64,000 nt of DNA, from the NCBI RefSeq assembly GCF_000002985.6, contig NC_003281.10, forward strand, positions 3,162,001 through 3,226,000. Direction: 5' to 3'. The notes below the pieces were generated by a model, which saw only the letters and a program-made list of their open reading frames with translations, was not told the DNA's origin and made no database searches. The position numbers and the translations under genes were made by a program. This document shows, one piece after another, positions 31,251 through 41,900 of the stretch (its first letter is position 1; each line of letters opens with the position of its first letter). Source of the DNA: Caenorhabditis elegans (taxonomy: Eukaryota > Nematoda > Chromadorea > Rhabditida > Rhabditidae).

Positions 31251-33520
31251 ACTAATTTGTGTTCATATTCCACAACTTTTTAAATGCAATTTTTAGCGGA
31301 CTTTCGAATTCACTCACAATTGAATGTATTAACAATGTTTTTTTGGGAAAAGGCTGTGAAATGTCTAGCTTGTGAGATAAAGTTGTGAGAAGTGCCGTAA
31401 CTTCATGCTTGTATTTTCTTTCTCTTTCTCTCTTTATATCTCCACCACCAAATTTTTTGATAAAAAACGATCAACAACAAAGTTGTACTTTTAATTAAGA
31501 TAAACAACTTTGTAGTTGATCACTTTGCCATAAAATTTTTTTCCACGGAGATATAAGAATTCGAAGTGAATGCCTTTTTTGAACTTAGAGGTTCTACTAA
31601 GCCTCACATGTTCGTCTGAAATCGTGGTCTGAATATTCAAGCTGAAAAAAACAACCAACATCGCATTTTTCTAAAAGATCTGATCGTATTTTGAAAAGTT
31701 TTCAAAAAAATTTTTCGTAAAAATTTTTGAAAATTTTCATAAGGGGGGACCCTTTGGATTTTTTTTTCAATTTTTGCAACAAAAAAAAATCAAAAATTCT
31801 CGAAAAAATTTTTTTTGAAAAAGTTGTAACAACTTTGAAATATTGAGAAAAGTACAAAAGTGATTATTTATAAAAATTTCAACGTCAAACTAGGCGTTTC
31901 CAACGAGAAAAACCTCAATTTCTTGAACTCTTCAACCATAGACATCATTTCGTCTAAGATGTACATCTTTTCAGGATAGAAGGATATTAAAAAGCGATCA
32001 ATTACTTAATTATTAAGCTTGAAATGATCTATTACAATTATAAAACATAAATGCTTTATCTTTGTTCATTATTAAGATATGATCACTGAAAATCAGTAAT
32101 ATTGGGCTCAAAACGAGAGGACTATAACTTTGAAGCAATGCGAGATAGGAAAAAATTGTCAATTAAATATTTGTTATTCATTTCATTGTAAAGAATTTTC
32201 AAGTTGGCAACTTTTTTGTATTCCTGCTGCCAACGGAGAAAAACTGTATTACAAGTAAGGTGTTCATTTGAAAAATCCAGGAAGATTTCAATATTTTTTG
32301 CCACAAAAACGTTATTGAGACGTTAAAACTGTGAAACATGCTGAAATAATGTTTTTGCACAAAATTAAACATAATCAAAATTTTTTTGAAAAAAAAAGTT
32401 TCCACGAAAAAAAAATTTCATAAGGGGGGACCCTTATGATTTTCAAAGCGGATCATAAGGGGGGACCCTTATGAATTTCAAAAATCCAAAAAAAAATTTT
32501 TTTTTTGAAAACTTGCTTTTAAATCATCAGATACAGTATTAAATGATTTTTACTCTATTTGTGTCAATTAAAACGTTAGATAGAAAGTTTTTAGCTGAGA
32601 AAATGACTATTTCTTGTAGGGTTCAAAAAATAGTATAGGTTTTTGAAGCTGTGAGCATCCTTGGGCATACAAGATATCAAAAAACGATCAACTACAAATT
32701 TGTTTAGCTAGTTATGGAAAATGTTTTAAAAATAAAAAATGTTTCCTATATGTGTAATGTGTCAAAATATGGCTTGTCGAAGTCAGTGCTGTTTTGCTCT
32801 AATTCAACTGTGCCCATCTTCTCGAACATGCAAGATAGAAAAATATGGTCAACAAATAACTTGTTGTTCAGTTCATTTCTAACAACTTATCAGTTGAAAA
32901 AAGTTTTGTATTTTAAGTCTCAAGGAAGTTAGGAGCTCTCAAACATACGATGTTTCAATGACCCAACTCTAGACTTTCCATGATTTCTTGGCTGAACATT
33001 CATTGTGAACTCTCACACTTGTGAAAAATATCAAACTGATCATTTTCTACACGTTCAACATGTTTTCGAAAAAATTTTCAAAACAAAAAAATTTCATCAA
33101 AAATTTTATATCATAAGGGCCCTTATGATTTTCGAAATCTGACAAGTTCCTTCTAAATCGAGCGTTTTGTTTTTCAGAAACTTTAGTATCAGCAAAAAAA
33201 CAGTCAATAAACAGAGAACTCAAATAAAAATAGCTTTAAACTAACTGAAATGAGCGCTTTAATGATGGGAATAACGGCCAAACAAAATGCGCACATTGCG
33301 AGCGTTCGCATTGTGCCCATCGGCGAGGCATTATGCTCGTTTCTGCGAACGCTTCGCAAGAACGCACATAATGTGAGGTCCTCGTTCGCAAACACGGGCA
33401 TAATGGGTCTTGAGGCATTATGCGTCCGTGGCGAATCACCTGTGAGCTCAGTTGGTAGAGCGGAGGACTGTAGAGTCAGCAGGTATCCTTAGGTCACTGG
33501 TTCGAATCCGGTTCGACGGA

Positions 33521-33526
33521 TTTATT
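33521..33526 (-). terminator. poly(A) signal of the 228-aa gene
   Basis: TTTATT on plus (AATAAA on minus), 62 bp after the stop of the minus-strand gene and directly touching the 3' end of the tRNA-Tyr sequence. Cleavage would fall inside the tRNA. Confidence 0.55.
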
Positions 33527-33587
33527 TTTATTTTTTGTATTCTGTATTTTTTGGAAATTCGAAAATGACACGAGTTTATACAAGAAA

Positions 33588-36306
33588 TCAGAGGAATTTA
33601 AGACCGACAAAGTTCAAATTAAGCCCTTTAAGCATTCCAGTCATATTGAGCTTCATCTCCATCCCATTTGCCTCGGCAATCACGTCAACCTGGTGTTTTC
33701 CAGTGTCCGGCTCGGTTTTCGACTCGTATTCCTGGACTTTTTATCAGTTTCCTAGCAAAGTTTTCTACCTACCGATGAAATATCACACAGTGGCAAAGGC
33801 TGCAACTCATTTGGCATTGTATGAAGATTTTCACCGCTAGTTGAAGTGTGGGTGAAGGAGCCAGACTGAAATTAAATTTACTTTAAAATTCGAAAAATTT
33901 TGTAAATTTTGTCAGTTGAAAACTTTTTGATAGCACTTTCCCCGGCTGAGATATGGGCGTTCAAAGTTTTGAGGCGAGAGAGTGTGAGGGGAGGGGAGAC
34001 GCAGTGTGCGCGCACCACCTGTGTCTCCCCTCCCCTCACACTCTCTCGCCTCAAAACTTTAAACGCCTGTATCTCCGCCTAGAGACGTGCTATCAAAGTG
34101 ATTTAAAATCCAAACTGTGGGAAATCGAGAGGAGATTCTTTTTCTCTAATTTTTAATTTTGTTTTCGATCGAAAATTTAAAATTCAAAATCTCGACTTAC
34201 AGTTGGAGTGAAGCTAGTTGGCTCATAAGTACTGGTGGGATCATCAGAGATAATATCGTTATTCACATTCAAGTAGACCAATTGAGCTTTTGGACGCGGA
34301 ATTTTCGATGGAGAAGAGCCGGAAAGGATCAGAGAAGGCTTCTCCTCGTTCGAAAATTGATAGCCTTTTTGGAGAACAGGGATTTTCGATGGAGATTGGT
34401 TGGGTTTGACGCTTGGCATCTGAACAAAAACTTGAAAATGAAAACATGTTGAGAACTAGCGAAGTTATTAAAAAGTTGTCAACTAACAAAATATAGCCCT
34501 TGAAATTCCCTACATTTTGTTAGTTGAAAACTTTTTGATAGCTCTTCTTCTAGCTGAGATACGCACGTTTGAAGCTGCGCGAGGCAAAATAGTGTGGGGG
34601 AGGGGAGACGCAGTGTGCGCGCGCCGTCTGCGTCTCTCCTCCTCCCTCACTCTTTTGCCTCTCTAATTTCAAACGCGCGTATCTCAGCTAGGAGAACAGC
34701 TATCAAAAAGTTTCCAACTAACAAAATATAGTAAATTTTACGAGCTATAATATGGTAATTGTCGATTTTTTGCTAACTGTTCCAGTTTTCGAGATATTCC
34801 AACTTTTCCCTTACCTCACAATCAGTCTCATCCTCATCTCTTATCTCGGAGTTCGCCTCAGCAGAATTGAGCTCAGCGGCTTTAGTGGCACGTCTTTTAG
34901 CCTTGGCACGTCTTCCCATTTCCTCTGAAAATAGTTTTATGATATTGGAAATGCTGGAAATAAATACCTTCAATTCCTTTTTCCGTTTGCTCGCGGAGCT
35001 GTTCGTTGAATGAAACTGCTGTCAGGCAGTCGGCGTCGAGCAATCTGGAAATTGGGAAAATGTGAAACTTTTGAGCAAAAAAATGTGGGAAAAGCTTACT
35101 CGAGCTCCGAATTAGTGTAATGGACGAGCTGAAAAAAGAAAAATAAATAGAATAAATAGTTAAAACTTTTTTTTTGATAAAATTTAAAAAAAAAATCACT
35201 AATCTTAAGATTTAAAACCACAAAAACTACTTCCTAAATTTAAAAATGTTCCAAAAAAACGTGTCAAAACCGCCTCGAAACCGCCACCCACTAAAATCCC
35301 GTAGATTTGGATCTAATTTGACCCCGAAATCTTCGCGAAAAACTGCCTAAAATCAAGATTACGGACATTTTTTGGGAAGGAACACGACTGTTCACTTTCA
35401 CTGATGTTTAGAAATAATAGATGGAAAAATAAAGTGAATATTTGAATTTTCCATAAAATTAAAACCAAAATTTCGAAAATCTGAACAAAAAAACCAATTT
35501 ATCTCCAAAATCTCTACATCTAGCAAAAAGTTATCAACTAACAAAATGTAGCTCTCTAAATTTCCTACATTTTCATAGTTGAAAATATTTTTATAGATCA
35601 CTTCCCCGCGGAGATATACGCGCTCAAAGTTTGAAGCTGTGAGATATAGTGGGGGTAGGGGAGACGCAGCGTGCGCGCGCCGCCTGCGTCTCTCCCCCTC
35701 CCACGCACTCTCGTTACTTGAGCACATACTGATATTCTAGAAAAAAACCTGCATATTCGGAAAAAAACCGAGTTTCTTTTGTTAAATTTGAAAAAAATTG
35801 AAAATTTTCACGTTTTGAGAATTTGGAATTTGGATTTTTTTCCAAACTTCGAATAAAAAATTCAAAAAATCAATAATCGTCGTTTTATGAGGAAGCTTTC
35901 AGAATAGCAAAAGTATTGATTATTTCTAGAAAAATTAATTTATTTAGAGTACTAAAGCAGGTCCTGAATGTTCTTAACAGGAAAAATATAGGCCTTGAAA
36001 TTTCCTATATTTTCTCAGTTAAAAACTTTTTTCTAGCACTTCTCCCCGCCGAGATACGCCTTTTCAAAGATTTAAGGCGAGAGAGTGTGGAGGGAGGAGA
36101 GACGCAGTGTGCGCGCGCCGCCTGCGTCTCTCCCCCTCACACACTCTTTCGTCTCTTTAGTTCCGAACGCGTGTATCTCTGCTGGTAGAAGAGCTATCAA
36201 AAAGCTTTCAACTAACAAAATATAGGGAATTTTAAGACCTATATTTTGGCAGTTGACAAGTTTTTGATAGCGTCAAAACTAAACTCCTTACCGCTTCATT
36301 CGACAT
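33588..36306 (-). CDS. orphan 228-aa protein
   Basis: Seven exons on the minus strand: 36306-36292, 35128-35100, 35044-34968, 34924-34815, 34419-34201, 33865-33773 and 33731-33588. All junctions are phase-consistent; the last intron is 41 bp. There is no signal peptide or TM helix. Residues ~14-40 are acidic/mixed. A basic stretch RRAKAKRRATKAAE at ~43-56 could be a nuclear localisation signal, followed by acidic RDEDETDCE. The middle is Ser/Pro-rich with a repeated PSKIP motif (NQSPSKIP, SSPSKIPRP). The C-terminus, MKLNMTGMLKGLNLNFVGLK, is hydrophobic and may be amphipathic. I do not recognise a family. It starts 222 bp after the heh-1 stop on the same strand. Four long hairpins lie in its introns. 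It may be R148.7 from memory. Confidence 0.75.
33915..34115. repeat. GAGACGCAG hairpin, copy D
   Basis: A palindrome centred near 34015 with near-perfect arms (TTTTGAGGCGAGAGAGTGTG). It lies between exons 5 and 6 of the 228-aa gene. Confidence 0.85.
34495..34735. repeat. GAGACGCAG hairpin, copy E
   Basis: A palindrome in intron 4 of the 228-aa gene. Outer arms TTAGTTG(A)AAACTTTTTGATAGC and complement, inner core GACGCAGTGTGCGCGCGCCG. Confidence 0.85.
35530..35725. repeat. GAGACGCAG hairpin, copy F
   Basis: A palindrome in intron 1 of the 228-aa gene. The right arm is truncated after CACTCTCGTTACTTGAGC, so it lacks the outer TTTTGATAG half. Confidence 0.7.
35985..36265. repeat. GAGACGCAG hairpin, copy G
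   Basis: A complete palindrome that ends ~40 bp before the first exon of the 228-aa gene, in intron 1. Confidence 0.85.
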
Positions 36307-36493
36307 TTTTCCAACACAAGAGACTTCACTTTCACCAGATTTGAGAAGGAAAATATTCGGAAATGATTGAAAATTGACTAGATTTTTCTTTTTTTTTGAA
36401 ACAAAATAACATTTAACAGGGGAGGGGGAGGAGAAATTGTGTTTCACGTGAAAAATATTTTTTTGCAAATTTTTAAAAAATGCTCCAAGTCTC

Positions 36494-36499
36494 TTTATT
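36494..36499 (-). terminator. poly(A) signal of heh-1
   Basis: TTTATT on plus (AATAAA on minus), 29 bp after the heh-1 stop and 188 bp before the next gene's start. Confidence 0.75.
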
Positions 36500-36527
36500 A
36501 TCAGAAGTATACAATAAAATCAATAAT

Positions 36528-37515
36528 CTATTCCTTAATTTCAGCCAAGAAAATAATGCAGACTTCTTTTCCAGAATCGGGACGAGTAAGCTGCCAATTG
36601 ACTTGAATAACTTCCCCTGCTGGATGATTCTCGGTGATCGAGATCGATTGTTCGAAGATTTGATTTTCGCCGGCGGAAACTGGGCATTTTACACCTGAAA
36701 TTTGAGATTTTCAGAATTTTTCAGTCGGTGCACTTTTTTTTGGAAAGTTTTAAAAGTTGATTTTTGGCGCAGTGGCTAACAGGGATGGCTGGGGCTCACA
36801 AGACCGGGGTTCGAGACCGCATGCGGGTTTTTTGTTTTTGCAGGGCTTGCTTGCATGGCTTAAGGGCAATTCATATCGGAATAGCTTTAAAAAATTTTTC
36901 AAAAAATTTTGAAAATCAAAATTTTTAAATTTTGTCTTTTTCCTCACTTCAATTTTAAGTAAACTATTTTTAACTTAGATTTTCAGATTCTACGGGGCTT
37001 CAGCTTTCAAATGACCCCCATATTGCCTATATTCCGCTGTTTTTGAAAATCGAGCCTCTATGCGCCTTTAAATTCGCGTCGAGACTAAATTTTTAATTGA
37101 AAAACTCGAAACATTAGAAATTTTTGAAAAAAAAATCATACAAAATTCAAAAAAAACATTTTTTTCAAAATTTTTTTTTACAAATTGTTCACATCCCCCA
37201 AAACTACAGTAACCCACCATAAGTACAAGCATCCGAGTTAGTTTGTGGGAAGTCAACCATAGCACTGCCGCCAACCTTAGCGCGCACGGAGGTCTTCAGT
37301 TTGTCGGTGTCCTTGCTTGGTTTGAACGCGATTTGAATAATTGGCCGGCTTCCTTTCTTGAACAGGCAAACTTTCTTCCCGTCCTTCACTGTGAGCTCAC
37401 ATCCGTCGGCTTTTACTTGGGATACGGTACCGTCGGATTTGCACACCTTGTAGCCGATCTCAATGAACTCGGCGGCGGCCAGGCCAAGCAATGCCAGGAA
37501 AATTACGGTCTTCAT
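36528..37515 (-). CDS. heh-1: NPC2-like ML-domain lipid-binding protein
   Basis: Two exons, 37515-37218 and 36694-36528, give 154 aa. The ATG lies one base after a TATTTTCAG acceptor, consistent with trans-splicing. Residues 1-15 (MKTVIFLALLGLAAA) are a signal peptide. The rest is an ML domain of the NPC2 type, with its cysteines in VCKSDGTV, DGCEL, KKVCLFKKG, DACTYGVKCPV and KEVCIIFLAEI, and the VIQVNWQL strand matching VVEWQL of NPC2. NPC2 binds sterols in the late endosome/lysosome lumen and hands them to NPC1. Length and cysteine layout fit a full-length protein. The single intron holds a tRNA-like repeat. It is R148.6/heh-1 from memory. Confidence 0.9.
36763..36830 (+). repeat. tRNA-like repeat, copy 17
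   Basis: GGCGCAGTGGCTAACAGGG ... GACCGGGGTTCGAGACCGC. It lies in the heh-1 intron, antisense to the gene, and is the only copy found outside the mks-1 neighbourhood. Confidence 0.7.
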
Positions 37516-38600
37516 ACTGAAAATATATACCTCTTAAAGTTTCTACAAATGTATTTGAAATAAGAGCATCAAGTGCTTTTAAATAACACCCATATTGACT
37601 TGGTTCCGTTAATATTGAAAAAAATTGGGTCCCGCCACGAAAACCTCCGGGGTACTGTAGCAACATTGCTAAACTTGAACAAGCTAATTTTTCCAGCTGG
37701 AAAACATTTGATTCTACATTCTACAGCAAAAATTAACAGAAAATCTTGGAAATGAGCAAAGTTATGGATTTTCGAAAAATTTCGAAAAGTAGGCATTTTG
37801 GAAATTTTAAAAAATTACTGTAAAGCTTTTTAATTTGAAGTTAACACTGAAATTATACTATTTTCGTGTTCAGCGCACCGAGGGCTTTCGAATAACACCC
37901 ATATTGACTAGAATCCGTCAATTTTGAGTTTTGACCTACCTATGCGCCTTCAAATCGCGACGGGACCCGAAATTTTCGATATAGGTTTTGATATCTCAAA
38001 TTAAAAGATGATTAAAATTCTGAATTTTTAGCAAGGTGATGTGCTTTTTCGCTGCTTTTTCTTGAAGAGATGGCATCAATTTGGAAAATTTGAGTCTCGC
38101 AACGAAAATTCAAATTTAGGCGCAGATGGTCGGCAATTTTCGAAATCGGCGTAACTCCATCAATATGGGAGTCATTTGAAAGCTCTTGATGAGCACAAAT
38201 CATAATTCTTGTTCTTCAAACAAAAAAAAATCTAAGTTGAACAATGTTACGGCAGATTTAAAAATTTAAAAATTTTCAGAATTTCGAACATTTTCGAAAA
38301 TCCACAACTTTTTTATTTTTCATAATTTTCTAATAATTTGTACTTCACCGTATATTTGAAAAATGTAGTTTTTAGTAAAAAATAAAAACTACAAAAATTG
38401 GCGTTTCCTACAGTAACCCCAAAGGTTCTCGTGGCGGGACCCAAAATTTGCCGAAGTTTATCAAAATGGTCGGAACCTAGGCAATATGGGGGTCATTCAA
38501 ACGGGCTCAATGAGCTGAACTCGAATATTAGCTTTATATTTAAAAAAAATAAATTTTCAGCTATAAAACTTGATTTTTAGCTTAAATTTTTCAGTAAAAA
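37516..38600. repeat. intergenic, upstream of heh-1; dispersed repeats
   Basis: About four GGGTCCCGCCACGAAA / AACACCCATATTG units in both orientations (37570-37650, 37880-37980, 38080-38170, 38400-38510). No exon or recognisable promoter motif is visible. Confidence 0.5.
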
Positions 38601-38617
38601 AATCTTTAAAATTAAAA

Positions 38618-38872
38618 ATGTTCCAAAGAGCACAATGCGTGCTTCAAGGCAAGCCCATCTGCCACACAATGACCCCATATCACTTCTTGTCAATTTTCGA
38701 ACAGTTGTCCCCATCATTTCTCTGCGGTCTCTCAACTTTACACTATCTTTGGCTCCTCCCATTTTTCTTGGGCTCTGGTGTGGTGGCTCATAGGCGGCTC
38801 AGAAAGCTGATTTATTGGAGGGAAGGATGGAATGGGAGAAGGGGACGGGAAATTCGTATCACAATGCGATAG
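38618..38872 (+). CDS. doubtful small ORF with one hydrophobic segment
   Basis: 84 aa from the ATG at 38618, with an acceptor-like AATTTTTCAG ending at 38592. The frame contains a hydrophobic run (SFLCGLSTLHYLWLLPFFLG) and a very basic tail (LRKLIYWREGWNGRRGREIR). It is convergent with the large minus-strand gene and overlaps that gene's putative poly(A) signal at 38811-38816, so it may be a chance frame. No family is recognised. Confidence 0.25.
   Translation: MFQRAQCVLQGKPICHTMTPYHFLSIFEQLSPSFLCGLSTLHYLWLLPFFLGSGVVAHRRLRKLIYWREGWNGRRGREIRITMR
38811..38816 (-). terminator. poly(A) signal of the WW-PDZ-FERM gene
   Basis: TTTATT on plus (AATAAA on minus), about 135 bp after the stop codon at 38953-38951. 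Confidence 0.5.
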
Positions 38873-38950
38873 GAATGTTTCTGGGAAATTGTGGAATTTC
38901 GGAGAAAATTCGGAGAAAATGGAAAAAAAATTGAAAAAAAAATCAATAAT

Positions 38951-41900
38951 TTATAAAAGTGGTATATCATCATCGATTGCTGCTATCGAACAACTATCAC
39001 CCAGCATTGAGTCACCGGATACCGGAGTTGAAATTAAGTTTTCTCTGAAATAAAAAATTTTTAAGTTTTGAAAATAAATAAAAAATTTCTCAAAATTTTT
39101 TGTTTCTCGAAAACATTATTATATGTTTTATTATATTTTTTAAACTTATTTGATTTGTTTTTGACACACTGAGACCTTTCAAATAAGCCCCAAATTGTCT
39201 CGGTTCCCCAACTTTTTCAATTTTTGGGTCCCTCCACGAAAACCCCCTAGGTTACGGTAGTCTAGGTAACTGCTTGCTTAAAAATATTTTTACAGAGTAG
39301 AAGAAGTTTAACCATTGTGTAAGTCAAAAATTAGAGATTTATAACTTTCAAGGTTTTATCTATTTCTTTGCTGTCAAATAAAGTTTTTAACGTTGTCTAG
39401 CAAGAAAAATTAGCAAAACTCAACTGCGTTGAAATTTGCTACAGTACACTCAGAGATTTTCGTGGCGGGACCCAAAAATCTCAAATTTCTCGGAAACTAG
39501 TCAATATGGGTGTTATTTTAAAGCTCTTAATGAGATTACCATGAAAATGTTGTGTATTTAATATTTTTCGTAAAAATTATAAAAATACTGAAAGATTGAG
39601 ATTTTTTGAACAAAAATATTTTTTTTCGAAAACAAGTTTTTCAAAAATTTATAACTTTGGGAATTTTCAAGATATTTGGCTGGTTTTTATTTTAAACTTT
39701 AGCCCAAGTGTTTATTTATCTTGTAAAATATTTTTTAAGTTGATAGCATGATTACCGTAATCAAGAAGTTTTCGTGGTGAAACCTAATTTTCAAAAAAAA
39801 AATTTTTTTTTTGAATTTTTCTTTTTTTTTTCAAAAAATAAAAATCCCCCCTACCCCTGATAACTTTTTGCGCACGATCCATTCCTATAGCACCGAGTCT
39901 TTCCATTTGCAACTACCGTAGTCGTGGAGGTTTGCATGCCTTCTGGCAGCGCTACGTCATCATTTTCCACCTCATTCTCATCGGGAATTGTCGGAAATTG
40001 TAGAATCAGGCTTTCCAGGTTTGTATTGGGATTTTGATTGTTCTGTAGGAGGGTCTCAATGGATGCTCGGCGAGCCGGAGGTCCGGTAACGAGTAGATTT
40101 ATTCCGTCACATAATCGATCGATATTTGGGGATCTAAAAACGTTTTTATCTTAATTTGCGAAAAAAACCCTGAAATTGTGCAATATTTGCAACATTTGAA
40201 AAGATTCAAAATTTTGGAAAAAAATTCGAACATTTTTTTCCGAAAATTTTCGAAAATCCATAACCTTTTCAGATTAACTGCTTTTTGGTTAATTTTTGCT
40301 ATAAAATTTTGCAAAAATATGGAATTTTAGTGTAAAAATATTATTCATTAAGTAGCGCGCCTATGTACAGTAACCAGTAGGTTTTCGTGGTGGGACCTAA
40401 ATTTTCATTTTTTTGGGATGAGAGGGGAACCTAGGCAATATGGATGTCATATGAAAGCTAATTTTGAGCAGATTTCAAAAAGTGTATGAAATTCTTGAAA
40501 GTTTGAAAATTCGAGAAAAATCCTGGAATTTTGGAAATTCGAAAAAAAAAAGTCGAACTTTTTTTCGAAAATCCATATACTTTTTGGTTTTACAGCTTTT
40601 CGACTAAATTTTTTACAACATTTTGCAAAATAATTTTAGTGAAAAAATATTATCCATTCAGCGGAGTACCTAACTGCAGTAACCAAAAAGTTTTCGTGGT
40701 GGGACCCAAATTTTCTTCTTTTTTTTTTGGAAAAGGGGATTCTATGCAATATGGGTGTCATATAAAAGCTAATTTTGAGAAGATTTCAAAAAGTGTATGA
40801 AATCCTGGAATTTTTAAAATTCGAAAAAAAAAATTTACGAAGTTTTTCGAAATTCTGTAAATTTGCTAGTTTTAAACATTTTTGGTTGATTTTTTAAACA
40901 AAATTTTTCAAAAATATGGAATTTTAGTAGAAAAATATTATCATTCAGCGGAGTACCTAATTACAGTAACCAAAAAGTTTTCGTGGCGGGACCTAATTTT
41001 TCTTTTTTTTTCTAAATAGATTTTTTCAGCAAAAAATCAATTTCTACCTTAACGGCGAAGAAAACGACGAATCCTCCGTATCAGAGCTCTCATCATTCTG
41101 TGAGCCACCATTTTGAATTTCGAGCTCTTTTGCATGAAGATCCCGTGAATTCTTGATGAGCAACGAGTCAGTGGCTCGGAGCAACTTTTTCGGCTCAAAA
41201 TGTGCCCGTTTTGGTGTGAAGCTTTCTCCATTTTGTCGGGAAATCTCCGTATCGAAGTGATCCTCATTTTGCTCATTTTCAAAAGCAATCTGCACAAATG
41301 AGTTGGCAATTTCATAGCTTGGAGGCCCATCAGTTGGATCAAATGGTTTTTCAGTTTGAGATGAAGTTTCACTGTAATTCCAGTCCGATTTTACTACGGT
41401 ATGTATTGCCGAGTACGGAGGGGCTTTGTCGGGGAGTTCTCGAAGTTTTGGAGGAGAGTCGTCGATTTCTAGGAGCAGATCTTTTTCGTAGGTTACCTGA
41501 AAATCAGATAACATTTTTTTAATTTGAAAAGTTGTCTGATATCTCTTCACTTTGCCAAAATAGTCACACTCCTTCAACTTTCCCACTTCAATCGCGCATA
41601 TCTCCGCGGAGAAAAAAGCTATCAAAAAGTTTTTAATTATCAAAATGTAGAAAATGTTACGGACTATATTTCGCCAGTTAAAAGTTTTTTAATAGCTTTT
41701 CTCCCTGCAGAGATACAAGCGCTTAAAGTTTACGGGGTAAAAGAGTGTGGTAGGGGAGAGACGCAGGCGGCGCGCGCACACTGCGTCTCCTCTCCCCCCA
41801 CACTCTATCACCACTTTTACTTTAAACGCGCGTATCTCTGTGGGGAAGGAAGCTATCGAAACATTTCCAACTAACAAAATGTAGCAAATTTTAAGGACTA

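Larger units (their letters stand above)
30395..33444. mobile_element. 3,050-bp DNA transposon-like element in tRNA-Tyr
   Basis: The ends CACAGGTGAT...ATCACCTGTG extend to 30-bp terminal inverted repeats with one mismatch (30395-30424, 33415-33444). Beyond them both ends carry repeated GCATAATG and GCGAACG-type motifs in various orientations, like subterminal transposase sites. CAC...GTG termini with a 2-bp duplication would fit the CACTA/Mirage/Chapaev group; this is inference. No transposase frame is seen, so it is probably non-autonomous. It contains a tRNA-like segment (30670-30740), a nested palindrome (31071-31250) and repeated CATAAGGG/CCCTTATG palindromes. Confidence 0.85.
30385..33520 (+). 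pseudogene. tRNA-Tyr(GTA) gene split by a 3-kb insertion
   Basis: 33445-33520 is nucleotides 9 to the end of a tRNA-Tyr: D-arm AGCTCAGTTGGTAGAG, anticodon GTA at 33470-33472, an 11-nt intron (33474-33484), T-arm GGTTCGAATCC and 3' stem TCGACGG plus A. The missing 5' end, CCGTCGATAG, lies at 30385-30394. Its first seven bases pair perfectly with the 3' acceptor strand and are followed by the expected T8-A9-G10. Between them is a 3,050-bp element, with AG present on both sides as a 2-bp duplication. The A box is therefore cut and the copy should be dead. The gene is functional only if the element is absent, as it may be in other strains. Confidence 0.9.

Noticed and set aside
33535..33840. Plus-strand 101-codon frame with hydrophobic middle
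   Set aside because: The minus strand of the same bases holds two phase-matched exons of the 228-aa gene joined by a 41-bp intron with good splice sites; the plus frame is a shadow.
23444..36830. Functional tRNA genes at the GGTTCGAGTCC repeats
   Set aside because: Only the T-arm and part of the A box are tRNA-like. No clear anticodon arm or paired acceptor stem, and many diverged copies; called repeats.
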